Shown: in pieces, positions 41,728 through 50,449 of the stretch
Numbering within the stretch: the first letter of the stretch is position 1
Layout: every line of letters begins with the position of its first letter
From: VRUE01 sp963714155
Lineage (GTDB): Bacteria; Actinomycetota; Thermoleophilia; Solirubrobacterales; 70-9
Direction: 5' to 3'
Length of the DNA: 64,000 nt
Assembly (NCBI GenBank): GCA_963714155.1
Contig: OY970236.1
Span: 1 to 64,000, forward strand
The notes under the pieces: model-generated
Databases searched by the model: none
The model's input: only the letters and a program-made list of their open reading frames with translations
What the model was told of the DNA's origin: nothing
Made by a program: the position numbers and the translations under genes

Positions 41728-42705
41728 ATGGGGCGCATGAGCGACGACAGCGGCAATCGCCTGCGGGCGATCATCCAGACGCAGACCGAGATCGCGGCCA
41801 GCGACCTCGAGCTCGAGGCGGTGATGCAGCTGATCGCCTCGCGCGGCCAGGAGCTGACCGGGGCCAACGCCGGCGTGATCGAGATCGCCGACGGTGAGGA
41901 GATGGTCTACCGGGTCACCAGCGGTGAGGCGACCCCGTTCCTCGGCGTGCGCCTGAAGATGGCCACCAGCCTCTCCGGGCTCTGCGTCAAGCAGGGTCGC
42001 GTGCTGCGCAGTGACGACACCGACGACGATCCGCGCGTCGACGCCGAGGCCTGCCGCCGGGTCAGCGCCCGCTCGATGCTCTGCGTGCCGCTAGCGCACA
42101 ACGATGAGACGATCGGCGTGCTCAAGGTCTACTCGCCCGAGCCCAACCACTTTGGCGACAGCGACGTCGAGGCCCTGGAGCTGCTCAGCGGCCTGATCGC
42201 CGCCCACATGTCGCACGCCAGCCTCTTCGCTGCCGAGGCGCACGGCGGCCGCCACGATGCGCTCACCGGCCTGCTCAACCGCCGCGCCTACGAGGAACGC
42301 CTGCCGGTCGAGATCGCCCGCGCCTCGCGCTACGCCTGGCCGCTCTCGCTCTGCCTACTCGACCTCGACGGCTTCAAGCAGATCAACGACACGCTCGGCC
42401 ACCCCTCCGGGGACAGGGCGCTGCAGCAAGTCGCCGCGCTGCTCGACGAGTCGCGGTTGGCCGACGACAGCTTTCGCATTGGCGGCGACGAGTTCGCCCT
42501 GCTGATGCCGAAGACTTGCCGTGAGGACGCCGAAGTCGCGGCCGCCCGCTTGAGCGAGGAAATCCGCCAGATCGGCATGTCGGACGGCTCGCTCGGCGCC
42601 TCCTTCGGCGTCGCCGAAGGCCTCGAGGACCCGACTCTCCTGCACGCGATGGCCGACGAACGGCTGCTAGCCGCAAAGGACCGGCTGTACCGGCGCTCGC
42701 GCTGA
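41728..42705 (+). CDS. GAF-GGDEF diguanylate cyclase
   Basis: 325-residue enzyme expected to make cyclic di-GMP from GTP. The N-terminal GAF domain (about 15-160; SLSGLCVKQGRVLRSDDTDDDPRV; SMLCVPLAHNDETIGVLKVYSPE) senses a small molecule. The GGDEF domain is intact: DALTGLLNRRAYEE, LCLLDLDGFKQINDTLGHPSGD and FRIGGDEFALLMP. An RxxD inhibitory site is not evident. ATG codons 9 nt apart both fit as start. It is the only clearly active cyclase in the window; an HD-GYP gene lies 1.8 kb away. Confidence 0.93.
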   Translation: MGRMSDDSGNRLRAIIQTQTEIAASDLELEAVMQLIASRGQELTGANAGVIEIADGEEMVYRVTSGEATPFLGVRLKMATSLSGLCVKQGRVLRSDDTDDDPRVDAEACRRVSARSMLCVPLAHNDETIGVLKVYSPEPNHFGDSDVEALELLSGLIAAHMSHASLFAAEAHGGRHDALTGLLNRRAYEERLPVEIARASRYAWPLSLCLLDLDGFKQINDTLGHPSGDRALQQVAALLDESRLADDSFRIGGDEFALLMPKTCREDAEVAAARLSEEIRQIGMSDGSLGASFGVAEGLEDPTLLHAMADERLLAAKDRLYRRSR

Positions 42706-43107
42706 AGTAGTCGCTTGGTTCTGCGCCGCAGCGCGGAGCCGCTGCGGCGAGATCACCCCGCAGATCCCGCCAAACCAGTGCCCGCCGCGACGGGAGAGAA
42801 AGAGGCCGTAGCTGCGTTCGGTGCGGCGCGGCAGCCCGCAGGCGGCGGTCCGCCGTGCGCCGCGCACGTCGAGCATCTGCCCCTCCTCAATCGAGTCGCC
42901 CTTGGAGACGTGGCGAACTTCGTAGCGGAAGACCGCGTTCAGCGACCCGTGCGGCAGCACCTTGACCAGCCGCCCAACGACCGCCCCATCAGCCTCCCGC
43001 AGCGACTCTGCCGGCGGCTGCGGCGCACAGGAGCAGGCCTGCGCGCTACCCGTATAAAAGACGCACAAAGCGACTAACACCGCTGGGAATATCCCCCACC
43101 CCCGCAT
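42667..43107 (-). CDS. Secreted cysteine-containing protein, TIMP/netrin-like N-terminus
   Basis: 146 residues. The signal peptide MRGWGIFPAVLVALCVFYTGSAQA is cleaved before CSCAPQPPAESLREADGAVVGRLVKV. The CSC-APQ start with a following OB-fold-like strand order resembles the NTR/TIMP module. The four or five cysteines (CSC, AACGLPRRTE, GGICGV) could form disulfides. The preceding frame extension runs through a repeat and is rejected. Its last 39 nt overlap the convergent GGDEF gene. Bacterial relatives have no assigned role that I know. Confidence 0.68.
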   Translation of the reverse strand: MRGWGIFPAVLVALCVFYTGSAQACSCAPQPPAESLREADGAVVGRLVKVLPHGSLNAVFRYEVRHVSKGDSIEEGQMLDVRGARRTAACGLPRRTERSYGLFLSRRGGHWFGGICGVISPQRLRAAAQNQATTSARAPVQPVLCG

Positions 43108-43156
43108 GCCCTTCAATCTAGCTGTTGTGACGCCGTAGGCGGTCGATTCGAAGATG

Positions 43157-43288
43157 ACGTGCCCGCGGGGGCGCGTCTGGCCAAGCTGGGCGGTGTGCGC
43201 GACCGCCGCGCGTAGCGGCGCTACGCGCAAGGGCGTGCGTGCCGATCCAGCGCCGCGCCAGACGCGTCAGCGCGGGTGCGGCAATTCG
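43157..43288. repeat. 132-bp intergenic repeat, copy A
   Basis: Direct copy of the element at 44381, roughly 85% equal by eye. It starts acgtgcccgcgggggcgcg and ends gcggcaattcg. It can fold on itself: cgcgtctgg pairs with ccagacgcg, and a central gcgcgtagc-ggc-gctacgcgc hairpin sits inside. It ends 10 nt after the alcohol dehydrogenase stop. Confidence 0.78.
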
Positions 43289-43298
43289 AAGCGCCCGC

Positions 43299-44333
43299 CT
43301 ACGGCGTCAAGACGATCTTCAGGGCTTCGCGCTGGTCATACAGCGCGTAGGCGTCGGCCGCTTCGTCCAGCTTCATGTGGTGGGTGACGAGCGGTGCGGG
43401 GTCGAGCTTGCCGGCCTCGATCAGGGCCAGCACGCGGTCGACGTGGGCGATCACGTTGGCGAGGCCGAGGCGCAGGGTCAGGCCCTTGAGCCAGGCCAGC
43501 CCCAGCGGCACCTCGCCCTTGCCGGCGTAGGCGCCGATGCCGGAGACCGTGCCGGCGTCGCGGGCAAGGCTGACCGCCATCGCCAGCGGCCCCGGGTCAC
43601 CGACCGCGTCGACGACGACGTCCACCCCGCGCTTTTCGGTCCCCGCGCGGACCACGCGCTTGGGCTCCTCCTCGGTCAGGTGGACCGGGGTCGCGCCGAA
43701 GTCCTTGGCCATCGCCAGGCGCTGCTCGACCGAGTCGATCGCGAAGACCTTGGTCGCGCCGCCGGCCAGCGCCGCCTGCACCGCGCAGAGGCCGACCGGG
43801 CCGAGGCCGAGCACGGCGACGGTGTCGCCCGAGCGCATGCCGGCGTGGGCAACCGCGTGGTAGCCGGTGCCCATCACGTCGCCGGCAAAGAGCGCCACCT
43901 CGTCCGACATTCCCTCCGGCACCCGCCGCAGGGTCAGGTTGGCACGCGGCACCAAGAGCTGCTCGGCCTGGGCGCCCTGCAGGTCGCCCAGGTGCGAGCC
44001 GTGGCCGAAGGTCTGGCCGTTGTCGCAGCGGTGGTAGTCGCCGCGCAGGCAGGGCGTGCAGGTGGCGCAAGCGGTGTGGAAGCAGCCGAGCACGCGATCG
44101 CCAACCGCGACCCGCTCGACCTCCGGGCCGGCCGCGAGCACCGTGCCGACGAACTCGTGGCCGATCGTGAACCCCTGCTCGACCGGCACCCGGCCGTGGA
44201 AGATGTGCAGGTCCGAGCCGCAGATCCCGCTCGCCTCGACCCGCACCAGCGCCTCGTCGGCTGCAGAGACCACGGGATCGGGCTTCTCCTCAACCCGAAC
44301 CTCGCCGGGAGCCTGAAAGGTGACGGCGCGCAT
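43299..44333 (-). CDS. Zinc-dependent alcohol dehydrogenase (MDR family)
   Basis: 344-residue NAD(P)-dependent dehydrogenase. Catalytic zinc ligands lie in SGICGSDLHIFHG (Cys near 39) and GHEFVGTV (His-Glu near 60). The structural zinc site is CATCTPCLRGDYHRC (four Cys, near 91-105). The coenzyme motif is VLGLGPVGLCAVQAAL near 170. The start is MRAVTFQAPGEVRVEEKPDP, the normal family N-terminus; a longer frame through the repeat is rejected. The substrate is unknown. Both sides of the gene carry a copy of the same 132-bp repeat, as if gene and repeats form one cassette. Confidence 0.92.
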   Translation of the reverse strand: MRAVTFQAPGEVRVEEKPDPVVSAADEALVRVEASGICGSDLHIFHGRVPVEQGFTIGHEFVGTVLAAGPEVERVAVGDRVLGCFHTACATCTPCLRGDYHRCDNGQTFGHGSHLGDLQGAQAEQLLVPRANLTLRRVPEGMSDEVALFAGDVMGTGYHAVAHAGMRSGDTVAVLGLGPVGLCAVQAALAGGATKVFAIDSVEQRLAMAKDFGATPVHLTEEEPKRVVRAGTEKRGVDVVVDAVGDPGPLAMAVSLARDAGTVSGIGAYAGKGEVPLGLAWLKGLTLRLGLANVIAHVDRVLALIEAGKLDPAPLVTHHMKLDEAADAYALYDQREALKIVLTP

Positions 44334-44380
44334 GAGTCCAGAACCTACCGCTCGGCGGCTGAACGGTTGGCGCCGAATTA

Positions 44381-44513
44381 ACGTGCCCGCGGGGGCGCGA
44401 CTGGCCAAGCTGGACGGCGCGCACGGCCGCTGCGCGTAGCAGCGCTACGCGCGAGGACGGGCGTGCCGATCCAGCGCCGCGCCAGGCGCGTCATCCGCGG
44501 GTGCGGAAATTCG
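44381..44513. repeat. 132-bp intergenic repeat, copy B
   Basis: Second direct copy (133 bp) with the same boundaries (acgtgcccgc to gcggaaattcg). The central hairpin gcgcgtagc-agc-gctacgcgc is kept. It lies 47 nt upstream of the alcohol dehydrogenase start and 11 nt after the HD-GYP stop. Confidence 0.78.
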
Positions 44514-44524
44514 GGGGCACCCGT

Positions 44525-45931
44525 TCAGCCGACGGATACGCCGGGGACGCCGAAGCGGTTGGCGTTGCCGGTGGGGTCGGCGGTCTCTTCGATCCGCGAC
44601 TCCAGCGCCAGCTCCTTCTCGAAGTCGGCGGCCTCGCCGTGCTGGAAGGAGACGTCCTTGCCCTCGAGCAGCTCGATGAAGACCTCGACGAAGCGCGGGT
44701 CGAGCTGTTTGCCGGCGACCCGCCGCAGCTCGACGATCGCGTCGTAGCTCGACATCGGCGTGCGGTAGGAGTCGCGCGCGGTCATCACGTCGTAGGTATC
44801 GGCGACGGAGATGATCCGCGCCAGCTCGGGGATGTCGTCACCGGCCAGGCCGCGCGGGTAGCCGTTGCCGTCGATCCGCTCGTGGTGGGCGAGGATGATC
44901 TCCGCCACCGGGCCGTAGCCGTCGAGCGAGGAGACGACGCGGGCGCCCTGCTGGGGATGGCGCTTGATCAGCATCCAGTCCTCGTCGGTGAGCGGCACGT
45001 TGGCCTTGAGGATGCGGTCGGGGAGGATGAACTTGCCGATGTCGTGCAGCAGCGCCGCGATGTGGACGAGCTCCTCTTCCTGGCGCGAGTAGCCGGCCCG
45101 CTGGGCGATCGCCCGCGAGTAGCGCGCCACCGCGGCGGAGTGGCGGGCGGTCATCTGGTCCCGCAGGTCGAGCGTGCGCAGCATCGCGCTCAACATCCCG
45201 ACCTGGAAGCTGGCCAGCTGCTTGCTGCGCCGCTCGAGCTCATCGGCGCGCTGCTGGGAGAGCAGCAGCTGGCCGAGCAGGTACTGGAAGGTGATCAGGA
45301 CGACACCGAAGAGGGCGATCGCGGCGATGCCGATGATGTGGAAGATGAAGGCGACCGCGACGGCGAGCATCGCGCTGGCGAACTCGGAGGGCAGCACCGG
45401 CGGCAGCACCTTGAGCTTGCTGCGGAAAGGGACGCGCTCGACGTAGCAGCCGTAGCCGGCGATCATCACGAAGTTGATCGCCAGGGCGAACTGGAAGAGA
45501 GCGAAGACGAGCAGGTAGAAGGAGGGGTCGTCGGCGGTGAGGCCGATTGCCTGCGTGCCCTCGTGGAAGGCGATCCCGCCGAGCAGCGGAAAGAGCGCGT
45601 AGGTGAGGATGTTGTTGAGCAGGTAGTGGCCCTCGTCGTGCCAGCGGGCGAGCCAGCCGACGAGCATCGCTGATACGCCGATCAGCGCCGCCGGCGTGCC
45701 GCCGAGGAAGACCATCGCCAGGACCAGGGCGAGGAAGGTGCCGGAGACCTTGACCTTGGACTCGGTGGAGACCGCGGTCAGGTAGCTGAAGACCGAGAAG
45801 GCGAGCAGGACGGCGAAGAGCGCCAGGTCCCAGTTGGACTCGGACGCGTCCCAGACGCCGAGCGCCGCCGTGGCGATCAGCGCGGCGATCAAGACGCCGA
45901 TTGCAAAACGGGTGGGGCGCTTGTCGGGCAT
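44525..45931 (-). CDS. HD-GYP phosphodiesterase with membrane sensor domain
   Basis: 468 residues. Seven or eight membrane segments (about 8-225) form a MASE-like sensor; a short coiled linker (QQRADELERRSKQLASFQ) leads to the HD-GYP domain. Landmarks are ARHSAAVARYSRAIA, LLHDIGKFILPDRIL, HPQQGARVV, HHERIDGNGYPRGL and SVADTYDVMTARDSYR. HD-GYP enzymes degrade cyclic di-GMP, so this opposes the nearby GAF-GGDEF protein. It is preceded by a long gap with a minus-strand terminator-like hairpin. Confidence 0.92.
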   Translation of the reverse strand: MPDKRPTRFAIGVLIAALIATAALGVWDASESNWDLALFAVLLAFSVFSYLTAVSTESKVKVSGTFLALVLAMVFLGGTPAALIGVSAMLVGWLARWHDEGHYLLNNILTYALFPLLGGIAFHEGTQAIGLTADDPSFYLLVFALFQFALAINFVMIAGYGCYVERVPFRSKLKVLPPVLPSEFASAMLAVAVAFIFHIIGIAAIALFGVVLITFQYLLGQLLLSQQRADELERRSKQLASFQVGMLSAMLRTLDLRDQMTARHSAAVARYSRAIAQRAGYSRQEEELVHIAALLHDIGKFILPDRILKANVPLTDEDWMLIKRHPQQGARVVSSLDGYGPVAEIILAHHERIDGNGYPRGLAGDDIPELARIISVADTYDVMTARDSYRTPMSSYDAIVELRRVAGKQLDPRFVEVFIELLEGKDVSFQHGEAADFEKELALESRIEETADPTGNANRFGVPGVSVG

Positions 45932-46163
45932 TGGCGTTCTTTGGGGTAGGTCCTAGGGGTGGGAAATCCCGTGGCCTACAAGATTCATGGACAGAAGGCC
46001 TTTCCCTGCGTTGCGATCGGCCGGTTTGCACCGAACGCAACTTGGGCCGTTCAAAGTACTGCCCCTGCAGGGGAGCCGCAAGCAGCTTGGCCGCATTGCC
46101 AAGAGTCGCCCAAAACGCGGAAATTGCCCAGATCGAGGCAAAGGCCAAATCCGCTCGACCCCG

Positions 46164-46197
46164 AAAAAAGCGAAGGGCGCCCGAGAGGACGCCCTTC
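46164..46197 (-). terminator. Intrinsic-terminator-like hairpin on the minus strand
   Basis: On the minus strand the stem gaagggcg/cgcccttc with a 10-nt loop is followed by gctttttt. It lies 233 nt upstream of the HD-GYP start on its strand. It therefore either ends a separate small RNA or attenuates an HD-GYP leader. Confidence 0.62.
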
Positions 46198-46362
46198 AAA
46201 AACTGGAAAAACTGGTGCGAACGGGGTACAGCCCGCTCGCTTTGAAAGATCTAGTGATGAAAGCCCATGTGCCTTTTCCCTTCGATCGTTGAAACCCTCA
46301 GATTGCGCAGTGCGATCTGAAACTCGTCAATTGCCTGGCAACTTTGTAGCACAACTCGGCGG

Positions 46363-46394
46363 AAACTTGTGCATCTGCAGCAAAACTTGTGCAT
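46363..46394 (+). promoter_or_regulatory. Two 12-bp direct repeats upstream of the MFS gene
   Basis: aaacttgtgcat occurs twice, 20 bp apart (two helical turns), with a weaker third copy (aactttgtagca) about 23 bp before the first. The second repeat merges into gcataaat, a possible -10. The arrangement fits binding by a regulator in tandem on one DNA face. Confidence 0.55.
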
Positions 46395-46408
46395 AAATGC
46401 AGTAGTTC

Positions 46409-47752
46409 GTGCGGCCAGACATGCGTAAAGCGCGACTAACCGATCCCCTCAAAAAGCCTCAATTTCGGCGCCTGGCCGCCAGTTACGCGGTCAACGAGCT
46501 GGGCGACTGGATGGGGATCGTCGCCCTCTCGGTACTCGTCTACGACCGCACAGGTAGTGCTCTGGCGACCGCCGCGCTCTTCCTCGGCACGCGTTTTCTG
46601 CCCGCCCTGATCGCGCCGATCCTGGTCGCGAAGGTGGAGCAGCCACCGCCGCGTTTCGCCCTGCCGATGATCTATTGCGGCGAGGCGGCGGCCTTTGGCG
46701 CCCTGGCTCTCTTTGCCGGCAACGACTTCCTGCTCGTCGGCGTGATCGTGCTGGCCACCGTCGACGGGGCCCTGGCCCTGACCGGCAGGGCCCTGACCCG
46801 CGCCGTCGTCGCCGCCCTACTCGAGCCGCACGGAGAACTGCGCGCCGGCAACGCCGTGCTCAACGTCGCCTTCACTGGCAGCGCCGCACTTGGGCCCGGG
46901 ATCGCGGGGCTGATCGTCGCCGGCTTCGGCGTGCAATCGGCACTGCTGCTCGACGCCGCATCCTTCTACGCGATCGCCTGGATCCTGCTCATGGCCGGGC
47001 CGCTACCTCAGGCCGAGCCCGATCCCGGGCTGATTCGCGACCGCGTCCGCGCCGGGATCTCCTACATAAGGGAGCGCGCCACCCTGCGGCGCCTGCTGGT
47101 CGCCCAGGGCGCCGCCTTCATCTTCTTCGCCGCGGTGATTCCGATCGAGGTGATCTACTCGAAGGAGACCCTCGGCGCCGGCGATTCCGGCTACGGCCTG
47201 CTCCTGGCCAGCTGGGGCGTCGGCATGGTCCTCGGCAGCATCGTCTTTGCCGCGGTGCGGCGAACATCTCTCCCCGTCCTGCTCTTCTTCAGCACCCTGG
47301 CCGTCGGGGCGGGCTACCTCGGCCTCGCCGTGGCGCCGACCCTGGCCCTCGCCTGCGCTGCCTCGATCGTCGGCGGTGCCGGCAACGGCGTGCAGTGGGT
47401 GAGCGCGATCAGCGCCGTGCAGGAGCTGACCGTGGCCGGCATGCAGGCGCGGGTGATGAGCGTGCTCGAGTCGATCGGGGCGGCGATGCCCGGGGTCGGC
47501 TACCTGCTCGGCGGCCTGATCGCCAGCGCGATCGACCCCCGCGCCACCTTTCTCATCGCCGGCATCGGCGTGCTGGCGATCGTCGCCGTGGCAGCACCCC
47601 TGATGGGCACGAAATGGCCAGAAAGCAGGGGAAATACAGGTCCAGATGCCCTTGACGCCGAAGAGGAGATTATGGTGGAGTTGATTCCAGTGGGAGGGAA
47701 TCTCGCGCCCAGTCGTACCCCTGCCCGATCCGATTCGGAGGTAGTCCGTTGA
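46409..47752 (+). CDS. MFS transporter
   Basis: 447-residue major facilitator with about 12 membrane segments, of the MFS_3/enterobactin-exporter-like type (FRRLAASYAVNELGDWMGIVALSVLVYDRTGSALATAALFLGTRFLPAL). A long central loop and an acidic C-terminal tail of about 40 residues (PDALDAEEEIMVELIPVGG) follow. GTG is used as start; an ATG 12 nt later fits equally. Its stop overlaps the TTG start of the peptide-binding lipoprotein gene, so it may be translated with that operon. Confidence 0.88.
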   Translation: MRPDMRKARLTDPLKKPQFRRLAASYAVNELGDWMGIVALSVLVYDRTGSALATAALFLGTRFLPALIAPILVAKVEQPPPRFALPMIYCGEAAAFGALALFAGNDFLLVGVIVLATVDGALALTGRALTRAVVAALLEPHGELRAGNAVLNVAFTGSAALGPGIAGLIVAGFGVQSALLLDAASFYAIAWILLMAGPLPQAEPDPGLIRDRVRAGISYIRERATLRRLLVAQGAAFIFFAAVIPIEVIYSKETLGAGDSGYGLLLASWGVGMVLGSIVFAAVRRTSLPVLLFFSTLAVGAGYLGLAVAPTLALACAASIVGGAGNGVQWVSAISAVQELTVAGMQARVMSVLESIGAAMPGVGYLLGGLIASAIDPRATFLIAGIGVLAIVAVAAPLMGTKWPESRGNTGPDALDAEEEIMVELIPVGGNLAPSRTPARSDSEVVR

Positions 47753-49374
47753 GAAAGTTTGGTTCTGTTGCTCTGATGTTCGCCCTTGCTGCCGGAGCCG
47801 CGCTCGGCCTTGCCGCCTGTGGCAGTTCGAGCGCCAAGGAGGGCGGCACGCTGACGGGCAGCTACGCCTCGTTCCCGGACTATCTCGATCCGCAGCTCTC
47901 CTACACGCAGGAAGGCTGGACGGCCATGTTCGACACCTACCTGCCGCTGCTCACCTACAAGCGCGCCAATGGGGTCGAGGGCAGCAAGGTCGTCCCCGGG
48001 CTGGCTGAGAGCCTGCCCAAGATCAGCAACGACGGCAAGACCTACACGCTGACCCTGCGCAAGGGCCTCAAGTACTCCGACGGCACCCCGGTCAAGGCCT
48101 CCGACTTCACCAGCACGGTCGAACGGCTCTTCAAGATCAACTCGCCGGGCTCGTTCTACTACGAAGGCATCGTCGGCGCCGAAGAATTCGCCAAGACGAA
48201 GCAGGGCGGCATCTCCGGCATCAAGACGGACGACGAGAGCGGCCGGATCCAAATCGAGCTGACCGCTCCGCGGGGATCGTTCGTCAACGAGCTCGCCATG
48301 CTCTTCGTCGCGCTGCTGCCCCCCGACACGCCGGCCAAGAACCTGACTGCCGACCCGCCACCAGCGACCGGTCCCTATGTGATCTCAAAGGTGGAGACGG
48401 GTCGTAGCTGGTCTTACGAGCGCAATCCGTATTGGGCCAAGGACAACGGGCAGGTCAGCGAAGTGCCCGCTGGCAGCTTCAACAAGATCGAGATCAGGGT
48501 CGTGCGCAACGACGCCACCCAGGTCAGCGAAATCGAACGCAACAAGACGATGTGGATGCAGACCCTGGTGCCCTCCGACCAGCGCGAAGCGATCGTCAAT
48601 AAATACGAGGGGACCCAGTTCCGGGTCGAGCACCCCCTCAACATCTACATGTTCTGGATGAACACCGAAGAGGCGCCTTTCGACGACCCCAAGGTCCGCC
48701 AGGCGGTCAACTACGCGGTGGACACGGACGCGCTGGAAAGGATCTACGCCGGCTCCCTGGCGGCGGCCCACCAGATCCTGCCCGAGGGGATGCCGGGATA
48801 TGAAGCGCTCGATCTCTACCCACACGACATGGCCAAGGCGAAGGAACTGATTGCCGATGCCAACCCCTCGGACCGCGACATCACCGTCTGGGGCGACAAC
48901 GAAAACCCCAACGACGAAGCGGCCGCCTACTACCAGGACGTGCTCAACAAGCTCGGCTTCAACGCCAAGCTGAAGGCGATCAACGCCGACAACTACTACA
49001 CGGTCATCGGCAACGAAACGACGCCCGACCTCGATACCGGCTGGCTCGCCTTCTTCGCCGACTACCCGAACCCGAACGCCTTCTTCCAGCCGCTGTTGAG
49101 CGGGGAATCGATCGCGCCTACAGGCAACACCAACTTCGCCCGCATCGACGAGCCCGACCTGAACGAGAAGATCGCCAAGCTGTCGGAAGAACCGCTCGGC
49201 TCCGAGCAGGAAGCCGAATACGCGGAACTCGACCGCTCCTTCATGGAACTGGCGCCGATGGTCCCCTACGGCACCAACACCACTTCGACCTTCGTCGACG
49301 ACCAGATCAACCTCGACAGCGTCGTCTACAACTCAGCTTACGGCCACTCGCTGGCCACCTTTGAGCTGAAATAG
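47749..49374 (+). CDS. Peptide/nickel ABC transporter substrate-binding lipoprotein
   Basis: 541-residue extracytoplasmic solute-binding protein (family 5). The signal peptide ends in a lipobox (ALGLAAC, Cys24), so it is anchored as a lipoprotein. Family motifs are TLTGSYASFPDYLDPQLSYTQEGW, YTLTLRKGLKYSDGTPVKASDFTSTVERLF and FDDPKVRQAVNYAVDTDALERIYAG. It captures oligopeptides or similar ligands for the permeases that follow. The TTG start overlaps the MFS stop (TTGA) and a ggaggt ribosome binding site lies 5 nt upstream. Confidence 0.92.
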   Translation: MRKFGSVALMFALAAGAALGLAACGSSSAKEGGTLTGSYASFPDYLDPQLSYTQEGWTAMFDTYLPLLTYKRANGVEGSKVVPGLAESLPKISNDGKTYTLTLRKGLKYSDGTPVKASDFTSTVERLFKINSPGSFYYEGIVGAEEFAKTKQGGISGIKTDDESGRIQIELTAPRGSFVNELAMLFVALLPPDTPAKNLTADPPPATGPYVISKVETGRSWSYERNPYWAKDNGQVSEVPAGSFNKIEIRVVRNDATQVSEIERNKTMWMQTLVPSDQREAIVNKYEGTQFRVEHPLNIYMFWMNTEEAPFDDPKVRQAVNYAVDTDALERIYAGSLAAAHQILPEGMPGYEALDLYPHDMAKAKELIADANPSDRDITVWGDNENPNDEAAAYYQDVLNKLGFNAKLKAINADNYYTVIGNETTPDLDTGWLAFFADYPNPNAFFQPLLSGESIAPTGNTNFARIDEPDLNEKIAKLSEEPLGSEQEAEYAELDRSFMELAPMVPYGTNTTSTFVDDQINLDSVVYNSAYGHSLATFELK

Positions 49375-49396
49375 CGCCCGGCCGCAACCTCACAAT

Positions 49397-50449
49397 ATGC
49401 GGGTGGCCTCCCAGTCCAACGCCGAGGAGGTCGCCCGCGCGGCGGCGGGTGGTCCCTGGCGACTCGCTTGGCGACGCCTGCGTCGGAACCGCGTCGCCCT
49501 CGCCTTCGGCGGCCTCTTCGTCCTGATCGTCCTCTTCTCGCTGGCGGCACCGCTCTGGGCCGACGTCGCTCACACCGGGCCCAACGCGACCCACACGCTG
49601 CAGAAGCTCGCGGTCGACGGCGAGAAGCGCGAAGTCGTCAACCCCAGCGGCAAGCCGATCGGGCCGCAATGGCTCGAAGCTGACGGCCGCTTCTTCCTCG
49701 GTGCCGACGGCCGCCTCGGCCGCGACGAGATGGTGCGGCTGATGTACGGGGGGCGGACTTCGCTCTTGGTCGGGTTCTCGGCGGCGTTGCTGACCACCCT
49801 GGTGGCGACGCTGCTCGGCCTGCTCGCCGGCTACTACCGCGGCTGGACCGACACCGTGATCGCCCGGGCGATGGATGTGATCTGGGCCTTCCCCGTGATC
49901 CTGCTGTCGATCGCGCTCGGCTTGGCGCTCGCCGTCGGCGGACTCAAGATCGGCCCGCTGGAGCTCTCCGGCAGCTCGATCTGGATCCCGATCCTGATCA
50001 TCGCCGGGGTCTACGTCCCCTACATGGCGCGGCCGATCCGCGGCGAGGTTCTGTCCCTGCGCGAGAAGGAGTTCGTCGAAGCGGCCGAGGCGCAGGGCGC
50101 CGGAGCGCTGCGAGTGATGTTTGGCGAGCTGCTGCCCAACCTCGCCTCGACGATCATCGTCTTCTTCACCCTCGGCGTCGCCAACGCGATGCTGCTCGAG
50201 TCGATGCTCTCCTTCCTCGGCGTCGGCGTCCAGGCCCCCAACACCTCCTGGGGGACGATGATCGCCGGCGGCTTCCAGTTGATCACCAGCGCTCCGCTGC
50301 TGACTGTGCTGCCAGGGACGATGCTGCTGCTCACGGTGCTCGCGATCAACGTCTTCGGCGACGGCCTGCGGGACGCGCTGGACCCGCGCTCGAAACTGCG
50401 GCTGGAGATACACGCCGGCACCCCCGAGCCCAAGGGAACGGCGGTCTGA
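49397..50449 (+). CDS. ABC transporter permease, DppC/OppC type
   Basis: 350-residue inner-membrane subunit. It has the OppC N-terminal segment (RRNRVALAFGGLFVLIVLFSLAAPLWADV), an unusually long periplasmic loop (about 58-110), and the EAA loop contacting the ATPase (REKEFVEAAEAQGAGALRVMFGELLPNL). The order here is DppC before DppB, the reverse of the common arrangement. Its stop overlaps the next start (TGATG). Confidence 0.92.
   Translation: MRVASQSNAEEVARAAAGGPWRLAWRRLRRNRVALAFGGLFVLIVLFSLAAPLWADVAHTGPNATHTLQKLAVDGEKREVVNPSGKPIGPQWLEADGRFFLGADGRLGRDEMVRLMYGGRTSLLVGFSAALLTTLVATLLGLLAGYYRGWTDTVIARAMDVIWAFPVILLSIALGLALAVGGLKIGPLELSGSSIWIPILIIAGVYVPYMARPIRGEVLSLREKEFVEAAEAQGAGALRVMFGELLPNLASTIIVFFTLGVANAMLLESMLSFLGVGVQAPNTSWGTMIAGGFQLITSAPLLTVLPGTMLLLTVLAINVFGDGLRDALDPRSKLRLEIHAGTPEPKGTAV

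Larger units (their letters stand above)
45932..46408. other. Long non-coding gap between the HD-GYP and MFS genes
   Basis: 477 bp with lower GC than its surroundings and no convincing gene; the one sizeable frame on the plus strand has no coding character. It holds a minus-strand intrinsic-terminator-like hairpin, a possible TTGACG promoter box on the minus strand near 46323-46328, a hairpin cagat...atctg near 46299-46319, and two 12-bp direct repeats near the MFS start. It may hold a small RNA or a leader controlling the HD-GYP gene. Confidence 0.6.

Noticed and set aside
42667..43230. 187-residue version of the TIMP-like secreted protein
   Set aside because: The extra N-terminal 41 residues are encoded partly by repeat A and would hide a clear signal peptide starting MRGWGIF.
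45932..46150. c-di-GMP riboswitch in the HD-GYP leader
   Set aside because: Fragments such as gtgcaaacc and gggaaaggcc look suggestive, but the required GGGACGCAAAGCC core and paired helices are not present.
45987..46292. 101-residue plus-strand frame in the HD-GYP/MFS gap
   Set aside because: No domain, odd composition, and it reads through the minus-strand terminator hairpin; treated as non-coding.
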